Source: CAVUPF01 sp963777915 (lineage in GTDB: Bacteria; Actinomycetota; Thermoleophilia; Solirubrobacterales; 70-9). From it: a stretch of DNA of 64,000 nt. Where the stretch lies: positions 558,001-622,000 of the forward strand of contig CAVZSH010000005.1 in NCBI GenBank assembly GCA_963777915.1. Reading direction: 5' to 3'. The translations under genes were made by a program, and so were the position numbers. Positions 34,553-43,216 of the stretch are shown piece after piece (within the stretch, counting starts at the first letter, position 1; each line of letters starts with the position of its first letter). A model generated the notes under the pieces. That model was given only the letters and a program-made list of their open reading frames with translations, searched no databases and was not told the origin of the DNA.

Positions 34553-35466
34553 GCCGGCGCCGCGGCACGGCGGCTGCAGTCGCGCTGCTGGTGGGCGCGC
34601 TTGCGGTCGCCGGCTGCGGCCTCGGCCCTGGCAAGGGGCTCGGCGACGTGAGGTTGACTGTGACCCACGACTACGGGGCGGAGCCGGTCCTCGAACGGGC
34701 GGTTGGCGGGGTCACCGAATCCGACACGGTGATGCGGGTCCTCGAACGCAGCGCCGACATCTCTACCCGCTACGGCGGCGCCTTCGTGCAGTCAATCGAC
34801 GGTGTGGAAGCGAAGGAGCGCAGTGGCGCCTCCGATGACTGGTTCTTCTACGTGAACGGGGTCGAGTCGCCGGTCGGCGCGGCCGCCTACTCGCTGCACG
34901 GAGGTGAGGCGATCTGGTGGGATTACCGCGACTGGTCGGCGGCAATGCAGGTTCCCGCCGTGGTCGGCTCCTGGCCTGAGCCATTCACCGGCGGCTACGA
35001 AGGCAAGCGGCGCCCGCTGGCGCTTGAGTGCATGGGCGGGGGAGCGGTCTGCCGGGAGGTGCGGAGCAGGCTGGTGGGGGCTGGCGCGTCCGTCGCGCCG
35101 GGCTCGCCGCGCGGCGCAACCCGAGTGTTGGTCGGCCCGTGGTCGCGGCTGCGGGGAGACCCCGCCGCAGGGCAGATCGATGAAGGGCCGCAGACAAGCG
35201 GCGTCTTCGCCGAGTTCACCCGGCGCGGCGGCGAATTCGAGCTGCAGGGTCTCGGCGAAGACGGCAAGCCGGCACGCTCCTTCGGGGCGAACGCCGGGCT
35301 GGTCGCGGCGACGCGGCGCTACGAAGCGCCGCCCACCTGGGTCATCACCGGCGCCACTCTGTCTGGCGTTCGCGCCGCGGCCGGTTTGCTCGACGCCGCC
35401 GATCTGCGCGATCATTACGCGGTTGCGACCGAGGGTGGGAAGGAGACGCCGCTGCCGCTGCGATGA
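34549..35466 (+). CDS. DUF4430-containing lipoprotein
   Basis: 305 residues, starting GTG in a 4-base overlap with the previous gene. The signal with lipobox ALAVAGC places the mature protein on the outer face of the membrane. Residues about 30-135 form a second, divergent DUF4430 unit (VMRVLERSADISTRYGGAFV, WFFYVNGVESPVGAAAY, EAIWWDYRDWSAAM). The C-terminal half (about 150-305) is a separate domain without a recognised family. With the preceding protein it gives two transcobalamin-beta-like modules in one operon, so it probably presents cobalamin to the ECF transporter. Confidence 0.85.
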   Translation: MSRRRGTAAAVALLVGALAVAGCGLGPGKGLGDVRLTVTHDYGAEPVLERAVGGVTESDTVMRVLERSADISTRYGGAFVQSIDGVEAKERSGASDDWFFYVNGVESPVGAAAYSLHGGEAIWWDYRDWSAAMQVPAVVGSWPEPFTGGYEGKRRPLALECMGGGAVCREVRSRLVGAGASVAPGSPRGATRVLVGPWSRLRGDPAAGQIDEGPQTSGVFAEFTRRGGEFELQGLGEDGKPARSFGANAGLVAATRRYEAPPTWVITGATLSGVRAAAGLLDAADLRDHYAVATEGGKETPLPLR

Positions 35467-36413
35467 GATCGCCGCTCGCCTACACGCCGAGGCCGGGCCC
35501 GCTGCAGGCCGCATCGCCGGGCGCTGCGGTCGTCTACCTGGGCTCGCTCGTCGTCGTTGCCTTCATCTACTGGAGCCCGATCGTCCTCGCCGCCGTCCTC
35601 GCCGCCGCCGTCCTCGCCGGGCTGCTTGCGGGCGCCCGCGACGCGGTTCGCATCGCATTGCGGATGGGCCTGGTGCTTGCCCTGCCGATCGCCGCCGTCA
35701 ACGCGCTGGTGGTGAGAAGCGGCGAGACGGTCCTCGCCCGGCTCGGCGAGTGGCCGCTGCTGGGCCAGGTCGACATCACTGCTGAGGCGATCGTCTATGG
35801 CCTGGTGCTCGGCCTGCGGGTGCTCGCTGCGGTGCTCGCCTTCTCCGTCTACTCGGCCTGCGTCGATCCAGATCGGGTGCTTCGCGCCTTGCGCCCCCTC
35901 GCCGGCCGCTCGGCCCTCACCGCGAGCCTCGTCTCCCGCCTCCTGCCGGTCGCCGCTGCCGACGCCGCCCGCCTGCGCGACGCCGCCCGCCTGCGCGGGC
36001 CCGGGGCCGCCCCGGTCGGCCGCGGAGCCCTTGCTCGCCGCCTCCTCGCCGGCTCGCTCGATCGGGCGGTAGACGTTGCCGCGACCCTGGAGCTTCGTGG
36101 CTATGCGCTCGATGCGCCAAAGGCGAAGCGACACAAGAAGCGCTCCCGCCACGACACCCGCTTCTACGTGACCGGCGCCGTCGTCCTCGCCGCCGCGATC
36201 GCGGCAAAGCTGCTCGGCGCCGATGCCTTTGACGCCTACCCGACGATTGAGCTGGGCGCCGGCCCACTCACCATTGCGCTCTCGGCTCTCATCCTGCTCA
36301 GCGGCCTGGCTCCGCTGCGTCGCAAACCACGCCGTGCCGTCGGGCTGCGCCGAGCCGCGCCACCGGGAGTTACGCGGAGCGCGCCGCCCAGCCTGAAGGC
36401 CTCCGGTGTCTGA
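35463..36413 (+). CDS. ECF transporter T component (CbiQ/EcfT family)
   Basis: Integral membrane coupling subunit, 316 residues and about six helices. The two diagnostic short helices that contact the ATPases are visible as AARLRDAARLRG and AATLELRGYAL (A-R-G type motifs). ATG overlaps the upstream stop by 4 bases. The C-terminal tail is basic. In context it couples the double ATPase (next gene) to the S component (the gene after). Confidence 0.9.
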   Translation: MRSPLAYTPRPGPLQAASPGAAVVYLGSLVVVAFIYWSPIVLAAVLAAAVLAGLLAGARDAVRIALRMGLVLALPIAAVNALVVRSGETVLARLGEWPLLGQVDITAEAIVYGLVLGLRVLAAVLAFSVYSACVDPDRVLRALRPLAGRSALTASLVSRLLPVAAADAARLRDAARLRGPGAAPVGRGALARRLLAGSLDRAVDVAATLELRGYALDAPKAKRHKKRSRHDTRFYVTGAVVLAAAIAAKLLGADAFDAYPTIELGAGPLTIALSALILLSGLAPLRRKPRRAVGLRRAAPPGVTRSAPPSLKASGV

Positions 36414-38103
36414 GCTGGCGAGCGCGACCCGGAGCGCCCACGCCCTCTCGATCGAGGGCCTCACCTACAGCTACCCACACGCTGACCGCAGGGCCCTGTT
36501 CGACATCTCCATCCGCCTTGACCGCGGCGAGTTCGCCGTCCTTGCCGGTCGCTCTACGTCTGGCAAGTCAACCCTCTTGCGCGCCGCCTGTGGCCTCGTC
36601 CCTCATTTCCATGGCGGAGAGATCGCCGGCGAGGTCAAGGTCGCCGGGCGGAATGCGATCGAGTCCGGTCCAGGCGAGCTGGCGGCTGTGGTCGGCTACG
36701 TGGCTCAAGATCCCGAGACCCAGATCGTCTCGACCACGGTTAATGCCGAGATCGAGCTGCCACTTGAGATGCGCGGCGATCCCCCGACCTCGCGTGCCCG
36801 CGGCGTCGAGGAGGTTGCCCTCGCCCTCGCCATCCCGCACCTGCTCGATCGCTCCGTCGAAACCCTCTCCGGAGGAGAGCTGCAACGGGTAGCCCTCGCC
36901 GCCGCCCTTGTGACCCGGCCACGCTTGGTCCTTCTCGATGAGCCAACGTCCCAACTCGACCCGGTCGCAGGCGATGAGCTGATCTGGCTGCTGCGCCGCC
37001 TCAACGAGGAGTGGGGGATCACCATTCTCCTCGCCGAGCATCGCCTGGAGCGCTGCCTCGCCGCAGCCGATCGCGTCCTCGCAATGGATTCGGGCGCCGT
37101 CTCCTTTGACGGCTCCCCGCGCGACTTCCTGGCCTGGTCGCGCGACTTCGACCCGGCACTCACCACCCCGGCCGCTCGTCTCTTCTCCCTGACCGGCATC
37201 GACCCGCTTCCCGTTGGGGTCCGCGACGCGCGGGCAATTCTCGCTTCAATCGAGCCCACCGGTGGGAGCGGTCGGACTCCCTCGGAGCGTCCTTTGCGTT
37301 CTCGGAAATCCAGCCGCGGCCGGCCGTCGAGCCCCCGTCAAGGCAGCTCAGGTGGGAAGGGCTCCTCGCCGGCCCCCGCACTCCTAGCCCACGACCTGTG
37401 GGTCGAGCTGACGGCTGGGGAGCAGCCCCGCGACGTCCTGAGGGGAATCGATCTCCGTCTCGAGCACTGCGAGCGAGTAGCCCTGATGGGCCGCAACGGC
37501 GCCGGCAAGAGCACCTTGTTGCGAGCGGCCGCGGGCCTCCTCGATCCTGTGCGGGGGAAGATCGAGACCCGCGACGGGATCGCGCTGCTGGCCCAGAACC
37601 CGAGTGACTACCTGGTCCGCGAGCGGGTCGGCGAGGAGCTGCCGGGCGAGGCGGGCGTGGCCGCCTTGGCGCTCGTCGGGCTCCAGGGCGCGATCGACGC
37701 GGACCCGCGGGACCTCTCTGGCGGCGAGCGGCAGCGCCTGGCCCTGGCGATCGCGCTGGCGGGGCAGATGGAAGGCGAGCAGCTGCCCGGCCTGGTGGCG
37801 CTCGACGAGCCGACGCGGGGGATGGACCGTGCTCGCAAGGACGACCTGGTCGAGCTGATCGACGGGCTGGCAAGCCGCGGCGCCGGCGTGGTCATTGCCA
37901 CCCACGACGTCGAGTTCGCGGCGGCATTCGCCGAGCGAGTTGTCCTGCTGGGCGATGGCTGCGTGATCGCCGACGGCCCTGCTGTCGAGGTTCTCTCTGG
38001 CGGCTGGTACTTCGCCACTGAGGTCGCCCGCGTTCTCGACCTGCCGGGGGTAATCACCCCCGAGCAGGGCGCCGCTGCGCTCGCGGAGGAAGGCAAGCTA
38101 TGA
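36406..38103 (+). CDS. ECF transporter ATPase, two NBDs in one chain (EcfA-EcfA')
   Basis: 565 residues with two nucleotide-binding domains. NBD1 has Walker A GRSTSGKST (residues 48-56), signature LSGGELQRVALA and Walker B LVLLDEPTSQLD. NBD2 has Walker A GRNGAGKST, signature LSGGERQRLALA and LVALDEPTRGMD. A Ser/Arg-rich linker lies between (about 285-320). Starts at GTG, overlapping the T component gene by 8 bases, and its stop overlaps the next start as ATGA. It energises cobalamin uptake by the complex. Confidence 0.93.
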   Translation: MSELASATRSAHALSIEGLTYSYPHADRRALFDISIRLDRGEFAVLAGRSTSGKSTLLRAACGLVPHFHGGEIAGEVKVAGRNAIESGPGELAAVVGYVAQDPETQIVSTTVNAEIELPLEMRGDPPTSRARGVEEVALALAIPHLLDRSVETLSGGELQRVALAAALVTRPRLVLLDEPTSQLDPVAGDELIWLLRRLNEEWGITILLAEHRLERCLAAADRVLAMDSGAVSFDGSPRDFLAWSRDFDPALTTPAARLFSLTGIDPLPVGVRDARAILASIEPTGGSGRTPSERPLRSRKSSRGRPSSPRQGSSGGKGSSPAPALLAHDLWVELTAGEQPRDVLRGIDLRLEHCERVALMGRNGAGKSTLLRAAAGLLDPVRGKIETRDGIALLAQNPSDYLVRERVGEELPGEAGVAALALVGLQGAIDADPRDLSGGERQRLALAIALAGQMEGEQLPGLVALDEPTRGMDRARKDDLVELIDGLASRGAGVVIATHDVEFAAAFAERVVLLGDGCVIADGPAVEVLSGGWYFATEVARVLDLPGVITPEQGAAALAEEGKL

Positions 38104-40022
38104 GCTGGGAGCTGACTAGCTTCCTCCTCCTAGGCGCCGCCCTGATCGGCGGCTTCGCCTGGTATGAGCGCTCGCGACCGCCGTCTCAGGTGATCGCCCT
38201 GGTCGCCGCCCTCGCGGCGATGGCGATCGCCGGCCGCATCGCATTCGCGGCCTTCCCCAACGTCAAGCCCACGACCGACATCGTGATTTTTGCCGGCTAT
38301 GCCCTGGGCCCCGCGCCGGGGTTCGCGGTCGGCGCCCTGACCGCTCTGGTCTCCAACTTTTGGTTCGGCCAGGGGCCGTGGACCCCGTGGCAAATGGCCG
38401 CCTGGGGGCTCTGCGGGATCTTGGGTGCGGCGCTTGCCCTCGGCACCCGCAACGCCGGCCGCTTCACGCTGGCTGCGGTGTGCGGCTTTGCCGGGGTCGC
38501 CTACGGAGCGCTGCTCAACTTCTCAGAAATGACCTATGGCGGCGAACTCTCGCTGCGCCGCTTCCTGTTCTTTGAGGGGCGGGCTGTCCCCTTCGACGCC
38601 GCCCACGCGATCGGCAACATCGTCTTCGCCCTGATCGCCGGGCCGGCGATGGTGCGGATGCTGATCCGCTTCCGTGAGCGGTTCCAGTGGGGGAGGGGGG
38701 ACGCAGCCGAGCAGCCCGGGGCGGAGTCGGCCGGGCTGCGCCCGGGCTTGCGCGGCGGGGGCATCGCCGCAGTACTGATCCTCGCCCTCGCGGTGGCGGT
38801 CGCCCTTCCGGCTCGCGCTGAGGCCTCAGATACCTCCCGCGCCGCCGACTGGCTGGAATCCGTCGAGAACTCCGACGGGGGCTTCGGCGCCTCGCCCGGT
38901 GAGCGCTCCAGCGTCGCGATGACCGACTGGGCGATGCTTGGTCTTGAGGCGGTCGGCCGCAATCCGCAGGACATCTCCAGCCATGGCCACACGCCGATCG
39001 ACTTCCTCCATGGCGCCCAGCGGGAAATCAGCAGCACCGGCGACCTCGCCCGCACGATCCTTGCCCTGGAGGGGGCGGGCATCAACTCCGGCTCCTTCGC
39101 CGGGCGCGACCTGGTCGCCGAACTTGTCAAGCGCCGCCGCGACAACGGTTCCTTCGAAGGCTGGCCGAGTGAGACCGCATTCAGCGTCATCGCCCTGCGT
39201 GCGGCGGGCGCGAACGGCGGGCTAGACAAGTCGGTGGAATGGCTACGCGGTGTCCAGAACGAAGACGGCGGCTGGGGCGACACGCCAGGTTCGCCCAGCA
39301 CCGCCGATGACACCGGCGCGGTCATGCAGGTACTTGCAAACGGCTCCAAGTCCGCCGATCGCGCCCTCTCCTACTTGCGTGCCGCACAGCGACCCGGTGG
39401 CGGCTTTCCGCTCGGCGGTTCAGGCGCGGTCAACACCCAGTCCACCGCCTGGGCGATCCAGGGAATTATCGCGGTCGGCGGTAATCCCGGCATCTTCCGC
39501 CGCGGCGGCGCCAGCGCCCCCGACTACCTCTCCAGCCAGCAGGCGAGCGACGGCCACTACCGCTACTCCGCCGCCAGCGACCAGACGCCGGTCTGGGTCA
39601 CCGGTGAGGTCCTGGTGGCCGCCGCCGGTCAGCCTTTCCCCGTCCCGGTTGCGCCCCGGGCCCCCAAGCCCGCCAAGAGCGGCAGCGGGACGAATAGCTC
39701 GGGCACCGCGGCGACGGCGGCGCCCAAGTCGACCCCCTTCGCACCGGTTCCCTCCCAGAGCGGCTCTGGCGCCTCCACCGGAGCCGCCGCACCGCCGGGC
39801 CGCTCCCCGTCGACAGGAAGAGCATCTCCGGCGACCCCGACCCCGCGGGGCAAAGTACCCAACCCCGCAACGTCGACAGCCCCTGCGACCCAGCCGTCTT
39901 CAGCGAGCGGTATTGAAGCCGGCGGCGGCGCTTCGCCGTGGCCGCCGATTCTGATCGGCGTCGCCAGCGGCGGCCTGGCGCTCGGCGCCACCTGGTGGCT
40001 GGCGCGCCGACACGGCTGGTAG
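38100..40022 (+). CDS. ECF S component fused to an extracellular alpha/alpha-toroid repeat domain
   Basis: 640 residues in four parts. Residues 1-195 form a five-to-six-helix ECF S component (PNVKPTTDIVIFAGYALGPA, FFEGRAVPFDAAHAIGN). Residues 220-242 look like a signal peptide ending in an AxA site (LPARAEA). Residues 244-510 hold prenyltransferase/squalene-cyclase-like helical repeats with recurring DGGFG/DGGWG turns (NSDGGFGA, NEDGGWGD, RPGGGFPL). A Pro/Ser/Thr-rich stalk (515-610) leads to a C-terminal membrane anchor (613-634). The alpha/alpha barrel is the fold of the N-terminal cobalamin-binding domain of transcobalamin, so with the DUF4430 proteins both halves are present. Substrate cobalamin is inferred from the riboswitch. 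Confidence 0.88.
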   Translation: MSWELTSFLLLGAALIGGFAWYERSRPPSQVIALVAALAAMAIAGRIAFAAFPNVKPTTDIVIFAGYALGPAPGFAVGALTALVSNFWFGQGPWTPWQMAAWGLCGILGAALALGTRNAGRFTLAAVCGFAGVAYGALLNFSEMTYGGELSLRRFLFFEGRAVPFDAAHAIGNIVFALIAGPAMVRMLIRFRERFQWGRGDAAEQPGAESAGLRPGLRGGGIAAVLILALAVAVALPARAEASDTSRAADWLESVENSDGGFGASPGERSSVAMTDWAMLGLEAVGRNPQDISSHGHTPIDFLHGAQREISSTGDLARTILALEGAGINSGSFAGRDLVAELVKRRRDNGSFEGWPSETAFSVIALRAAGANGGLDKSVEWLRGVQNEDGGWGDTPGSPSTADDTGAVMQVLANGSKSADRALSYLRAAQRPGGGFPLGGSGAVNTQSTAWAIQGIIAVGGNPGIFRRGGASAPDYLSSQQASDGHYRYSAASDQTPVWVTGEVLVAAAGQPFPVPVAPRAPKPAKSGSGTNSSGTAATAAPKSTPFAPVPSQSGSGASTGAAAPPGRSPSTGRASPATPTPRGKVPNPATSTAPATQPSSASGIEAGGGASPWPPILIGVASGGLALGATWWLARRHGW

Positions 40023-40102
40023 CTCGCCGGCGGTGGCCGATACGCTCGGACTGTGGAGGTGAAGACCGCGATCCTGGCGCCGGGGGCCTTGCCCCCTAAC
40101 TG

Positions 40103-41788
40103 ATGCTTTCTCGAGCCGAGGCAGTCGAGGCGATCGCCGGCAGGCGCTTTGAGGTGGTTGTGATCGGCGGCGGCATCACCGGCGCCGGGGTTGCCCTCGA
40201 CGCCGCCTCGCGCGGCTACTCGGTCGCCCTGCTGGAGCGCGAGGACTACGCGATCGGCACCTCCAGCCGCTCCTCGAAGATGGTCCACGGCGGCCTGCGC
40301 TACCTGCAGAACTTCGACCTCGGACTGGTCCGCGAGGCGCTGCTGGAGCGCCAGCTGATGGTCCGGCTGGCGCCGCACCTCGTCTACCCGACCCCGTTCC
40401 TCGTCCCAGCCCTGGGCGAGGAGCGTCGCGACCGCAAAATCGGGCTCGGCCTCAACATGTACGACGTGATGGCGACGACCAGGGTCGGTCGCAGCCGTCG
40501 CGACACGAGGTCGGGCGGGGAGGAGGTTGAGGGCTTTGACTGGTCGCCCGACCGCCACCGCACGATCGACCGCGACGAGGTGCTGGAGATGGTCCCGGCG
40601 CTCGCCGCGCGCGAGCCTAAGAGCGCCTACCTCTTCTATGACTGCCAGACCGACGACGTCCGCCTCGTGCTGACCGTTCTGGGCGAGGCGGAGCGCTTCG
40701 GCGCGGTGCTGCTGAACGGCGCCGAGGTGACCGAGGTGCTCTCCCTAAACGGTCGCGCCTCCGGCGTCGCCTTCGTCGAGGCCGAGTCGGGCGAGCGCCT
40801 CGTGGTCGAGGCCGACAACGTCGTCAACGCGACCGGCGTCTGGGCCGACCGCATCCGCCCCGGGGAGGTGGTTGACGAGGAGGACCTGCCGCGGATCGCC
40901 CCCAGCCGCGGGACCCATCTGATTCTCGATCAGGCCGACCTCCCGATGGGCCGCGCCGCCTGCGTCATCCCGGCCGGCGAGGGGCGCGCGATCTTCGCCC
41001 TGCCCTGGTACGGCCGCACCCTGATCGGCACCACGGACAACGACTACGAGGGGGACATCTCCCTCCCCAAGCCGGCCGCGGAGGACATTGCCTACCTGCT
41101 TGACGCGGTCGACTCGTTCTTCGGTGTCTCGCTCGGTCGCTCTGACCTAGTCGGCGCCTACGCCGGGGTGCGACCGCTGATCTCGACCGGCGACCGTCGC
41201 AGGTCGGTCGACATCTCGCGCAAAGCGGAGCTTTATGAGACCTCTTCAGGGATGCTGACGATCACTGGCGGCAAGCTGACCACCTGGAGGCGGATGGCGA
41301 AGCAGACCGTCGACCGCCTAGTCGAGCGCGAGGGGCGCGAGGCCCCCTGTCACACTGCCGAGATCCCGCTCGGGATGGAGGCGCGAGCCGCGGACCTGGA
41401 GGCGCCGGAGGGCGTGGGGGATGAGTCGGTCTCCCAGCTCGCCTTTCGCTACGGGCACGCCGCCCGCGATGTCCTCGATCTCGCCTGGAAGGACTCGAAG
41501 CTGGCGCAGCCGATCGCCAGCGGCCGCCCCGACTTGCTTGCCGAGGCGACGATTGCCGCTCGCCACGAGCAGGCCCGCAGCGTCGCCGACGTGCTGCTGC
41601 GCCGCACCCGGCTGGGGATCCTCGCCGCGGAGCAGCTGCGCAGCGCCGACTCAGTTCGTCCGGTCGCCGAGGCGATCGGACGCGAGCTTGGCTGGTCGCG
41701 TCGGCGCATCAGGCAGGAGGCCGAGGCCTGGCCGGTGGTCATGGCAAGGGAGGGCGTCGACCCCGCCCACGCGGACCTCACCGGTTGA
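40103..41788 (+). CDS. glpD: Glycerol-3-phosphate dehydrogenase, FAD-dependent
   Basis: Membrane-associated flavoenzyme that oxidises glycerol-3-phosphate to dihydroxyacetone phosphate and passes electrons to quinones. 561 residues, full family length. FAD-binding VVVIGGGITGAGVALDAA at the N-terminus, the signature SSRSSKMVHGGLRYLQ, substrate-site region NATGVWADRI and the C-terminal DAO_C helical domain (from about 390) are all visible. No glycerol kinase or facilitator gene is nearby. A short GGGGGC/GCCCCC hairpin precedes the start codon by 6 bases. Confidence 0.94.
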   Translation: MLSRAEAVEAIAGRRFEVVVIGGGITGAGVALDAASRGYSVALLEREDYAIGTSSRSSKMVHGGLRYLQNFDLGLVREALLERQLMVRLAPHLVYPTPFLVPALGEERRDRKIGLGLNMYDVMATTRVGRSRRDTRSGGEEVEGFDWSPDRHRTIDRDEVLEMVPALAAREPKSAYLFYDCQTDDVRLVLTVLGEAERFGAVLLNGAEVTEVLSLNGRASGVAFVEAESGERLVVEADNVVNATGVWADRIRPGEVVDEEDLPRIAPSRGTHLILDQADLPMGRAACVIPAGEGRAIFALPWYGRTLIGTTDNDYEGDISLPKPAAEDIAYLLDAVDSFFGVSLGRSDLVGAYAGVRPLISTGDRRRSVDISRKAELYETSSGMLTITGGKLTTWRRMAKQTVDRLVEREGREAPCHTAEIPLGMEARAADLEAPEGVGDESVSQLAFRYGHAARDVLDLAWKDSKLAQPIASGRPDLLAEATIAARHEQARSVADVLLRRTRLGILAAEQLRSADSVRPVAEAIGRELGWSRRRIRQEAEAWPVVMAREGVDPAHADLTG

Positions 41789-41804
41789 ATAACCTGCCGC
41801 CTCG

Positions 41805-42449
41805 ATGACCAAGGCCGAGCTGGAATCCAAGCACCTCGCCGAGCTGCACACGCTGGCGGCCGAGGCGGCCGTGCCCGGCTACAGAATGCTGTCCCGCGTC
41901 GAGTTGGTCGAGAAGCTGGCGAGTGGCGAGCGCGAGCGCGAGGCGCCGCTGCGAGAAGAGCCATCCCGTCCCACCGCCCCGCCGGTCCCGAAGCCGGATT
42001 CGCCCCCCGCCCGGGCTAGGCAGAGCGAGTCCTCAAGCCCTCGCCCTGCCCGTCGCCGCCGGCGCCGCTTCCGCCGCCGGCGCGGCAAGGGCGGCAGCCC
42101 CCGCGAGCATGCGGACCGTTGGCTGGAGGCCTGGAATGCGCACGACCTTGACGCGATCGTCGCCTGCTACTCCGTAGACGTCAGCTTCGCGATCCCGGCG
42201 GTGGTGGGGGACGCTGCCGAGGGGCGAATGGAGGGACGCGAGGAGCTGCGCGACCACTTCCGTCACGGCCTTGAGCTGGCGCCCAACCTGACCGTCACCG
42301 AGGAGTCGTTGCTCGAGGGCCCGGGGGGCTTTGCCCTGCTCTACAGGCGCGAGGACGGGCATCGGGCGATCGAGGCTGTCGAGCTGGACGAGTCCGGCCT
42401 GGTGGCGCGGGCCCGCGTCTATTACGAGCGCGAGCAGCCCTCAAACTGA
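41805..42449 (+). CDS. Rho_N-like / SnoaL-like (NTF2 fold) two-domain protein
   Basis: 214 residues. Residues 1-45 resemble the Rho N-terminal helix-extended-loop domain (LAELHTLAAEAAVPGYRMLS and RVELVEKL). Residues 46-95 are a proline-rich and then strongly arginine-rich disordered stretch (RRRRRRFRRRRGKGG). Residues 100-212 form a SnoaL-like NTF2 fold (WLEAWNAHDLDAIVACYSVD, GREELRDHF). This pairing of a nucleic-acid-binding helper and a small-molecule pocket is unusual. Function unknown. It starts 16 bases after glpD and may be cotranscribed. Confidence 0.8.
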   Translation: MTKAELESKHLAELHTLAAEAAVPGYRMLSRVELVEKLASGEREREAPLREEPSRPTAPPVPKPDSPPARARQSESSSPRPARRRRRRFRRRRGKGGSPREHADRWLEAWNAHDLDAIVACYSVDVSFAIPAVVGDAAEGRMEGREELRDHFRHGLELAPNLTVTEESLLEGPGGFALLYRREDGHRAIEAVELDESGLVARARVYYEREQPSN

Positions 42450-42455
42450 GAGCGC

Positions 42456-42923
42456 CTAGCGGCGGTAGGCGATGCGCCGCCAGGAAGGCTCCTTGGAGAG
42501 CTCGATCAGCTCGGAGCTGCGGTCCGGCTGGACATAGCCGAAGGACTGGGTGCGCTCGTCGAAGACGACGTCCAGCTCGCCCTCCTTGACGCGCTGGTCC
42601 AGCCAGGCGCCGCGGAAGACGAGGCGGCGGATCCAATGGACGAGGCTGCGATTGGCCGGTCCGACAAGGTCCTCCCAGTTCTCGTTGATGTGCTCGCCGA
42701 GGCGGGAGGTGGGCTCGGCGATCTCGCCGCTCACGGCGAGATCGAGCAGGTCGTCCAGCTCCTCGGGGCTCAGTCCCTGATCGACGAAGCCGAGCTTGAC
42801 CGCGGCCTGCTCGACGCGCTGGCCGAAGTCGTCCTCGTTGAAGGCGAAGCGCAGCTCGCCGTACTCGAGCACGTAGTCGGAGCCCGACTCGTAATTCCCT
42901 CTGCGGGTCGTCTTCTTATCCAC
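42456..42923 (-). CDS. Hypothetical protein
   Basis: 155-residue soluble acidic protein with GTG start. It begins MDKKTTRRGNYESGSDYVLE (first residue from GTG) and has amphipathic helices (SPEELDDLLDLAVSGEIAEP) and a tryptophan-rich middle. No transmembrane segment, signal peptide or named domain was recognised. Coding character is good throughout. It is convergent with the Rho_N/SnoaL gene, with 6 bases between. Confidence 0.7.
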   Translation of the reverse strand: MDKKTTRRGNYESGSDYVLEYGELRFAFNEDDFGQRVEQAAVKLGFVDQGLSPEELDDLLDLAVSGEIAEPTSRLGEHINENWEDLVGPANRSLVHWIRRLVFRGAWLDQRVKEGELDVVFDERTQSFGYVQPDRSSELIELSKEPSWRRIAYRR

Positions 42924-43216
42924 GGTTGAAGCCCATCGGCCCCCACAAGCCCAGCGGGAGCAGGTGCCGGATCATGCCGGTCATCGTAGTTGGGTGCCGC
43001 CCGGCGGGGGCCCTTGAACGACGGTTTGCACGCCCAGGGCGCCTGATGCGGGTCCGGGGACGGCCGCGGCGATTGCCCTTGCCGCCCGCCTGTCGCTGGA
43101 CTATGGTCAGCGCATCCCCTTGGTCGTGGTGATCGCCGGGCTCATCTGGTGTGCAGTGGCGAGCAAGAAGCATCCGTGAGAGCCGGCCGGTCAACGCTCC
43201 AGGCTGAACTCCGGCC

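Noticed and set aside
40082..40096. GGGGGC/GCCCCC hairpin before glpD as a terminator of the B12 operon
   Set aside because: The stem is only 6 bp, no U tract follows, and it lies 6 bases from the glpD start, so chance in GC-rich DNA is likely.
43018..43179. Open stretch on the plus strand ending in a hydrophobic helix (IPLVVVIAGLIWCAVASKK)
   Set aside because: No ATG or GTG before the helix and no ribosome-binding site; only CTG or late TTG starts are available. Possibly a remnant, not called as a gene.
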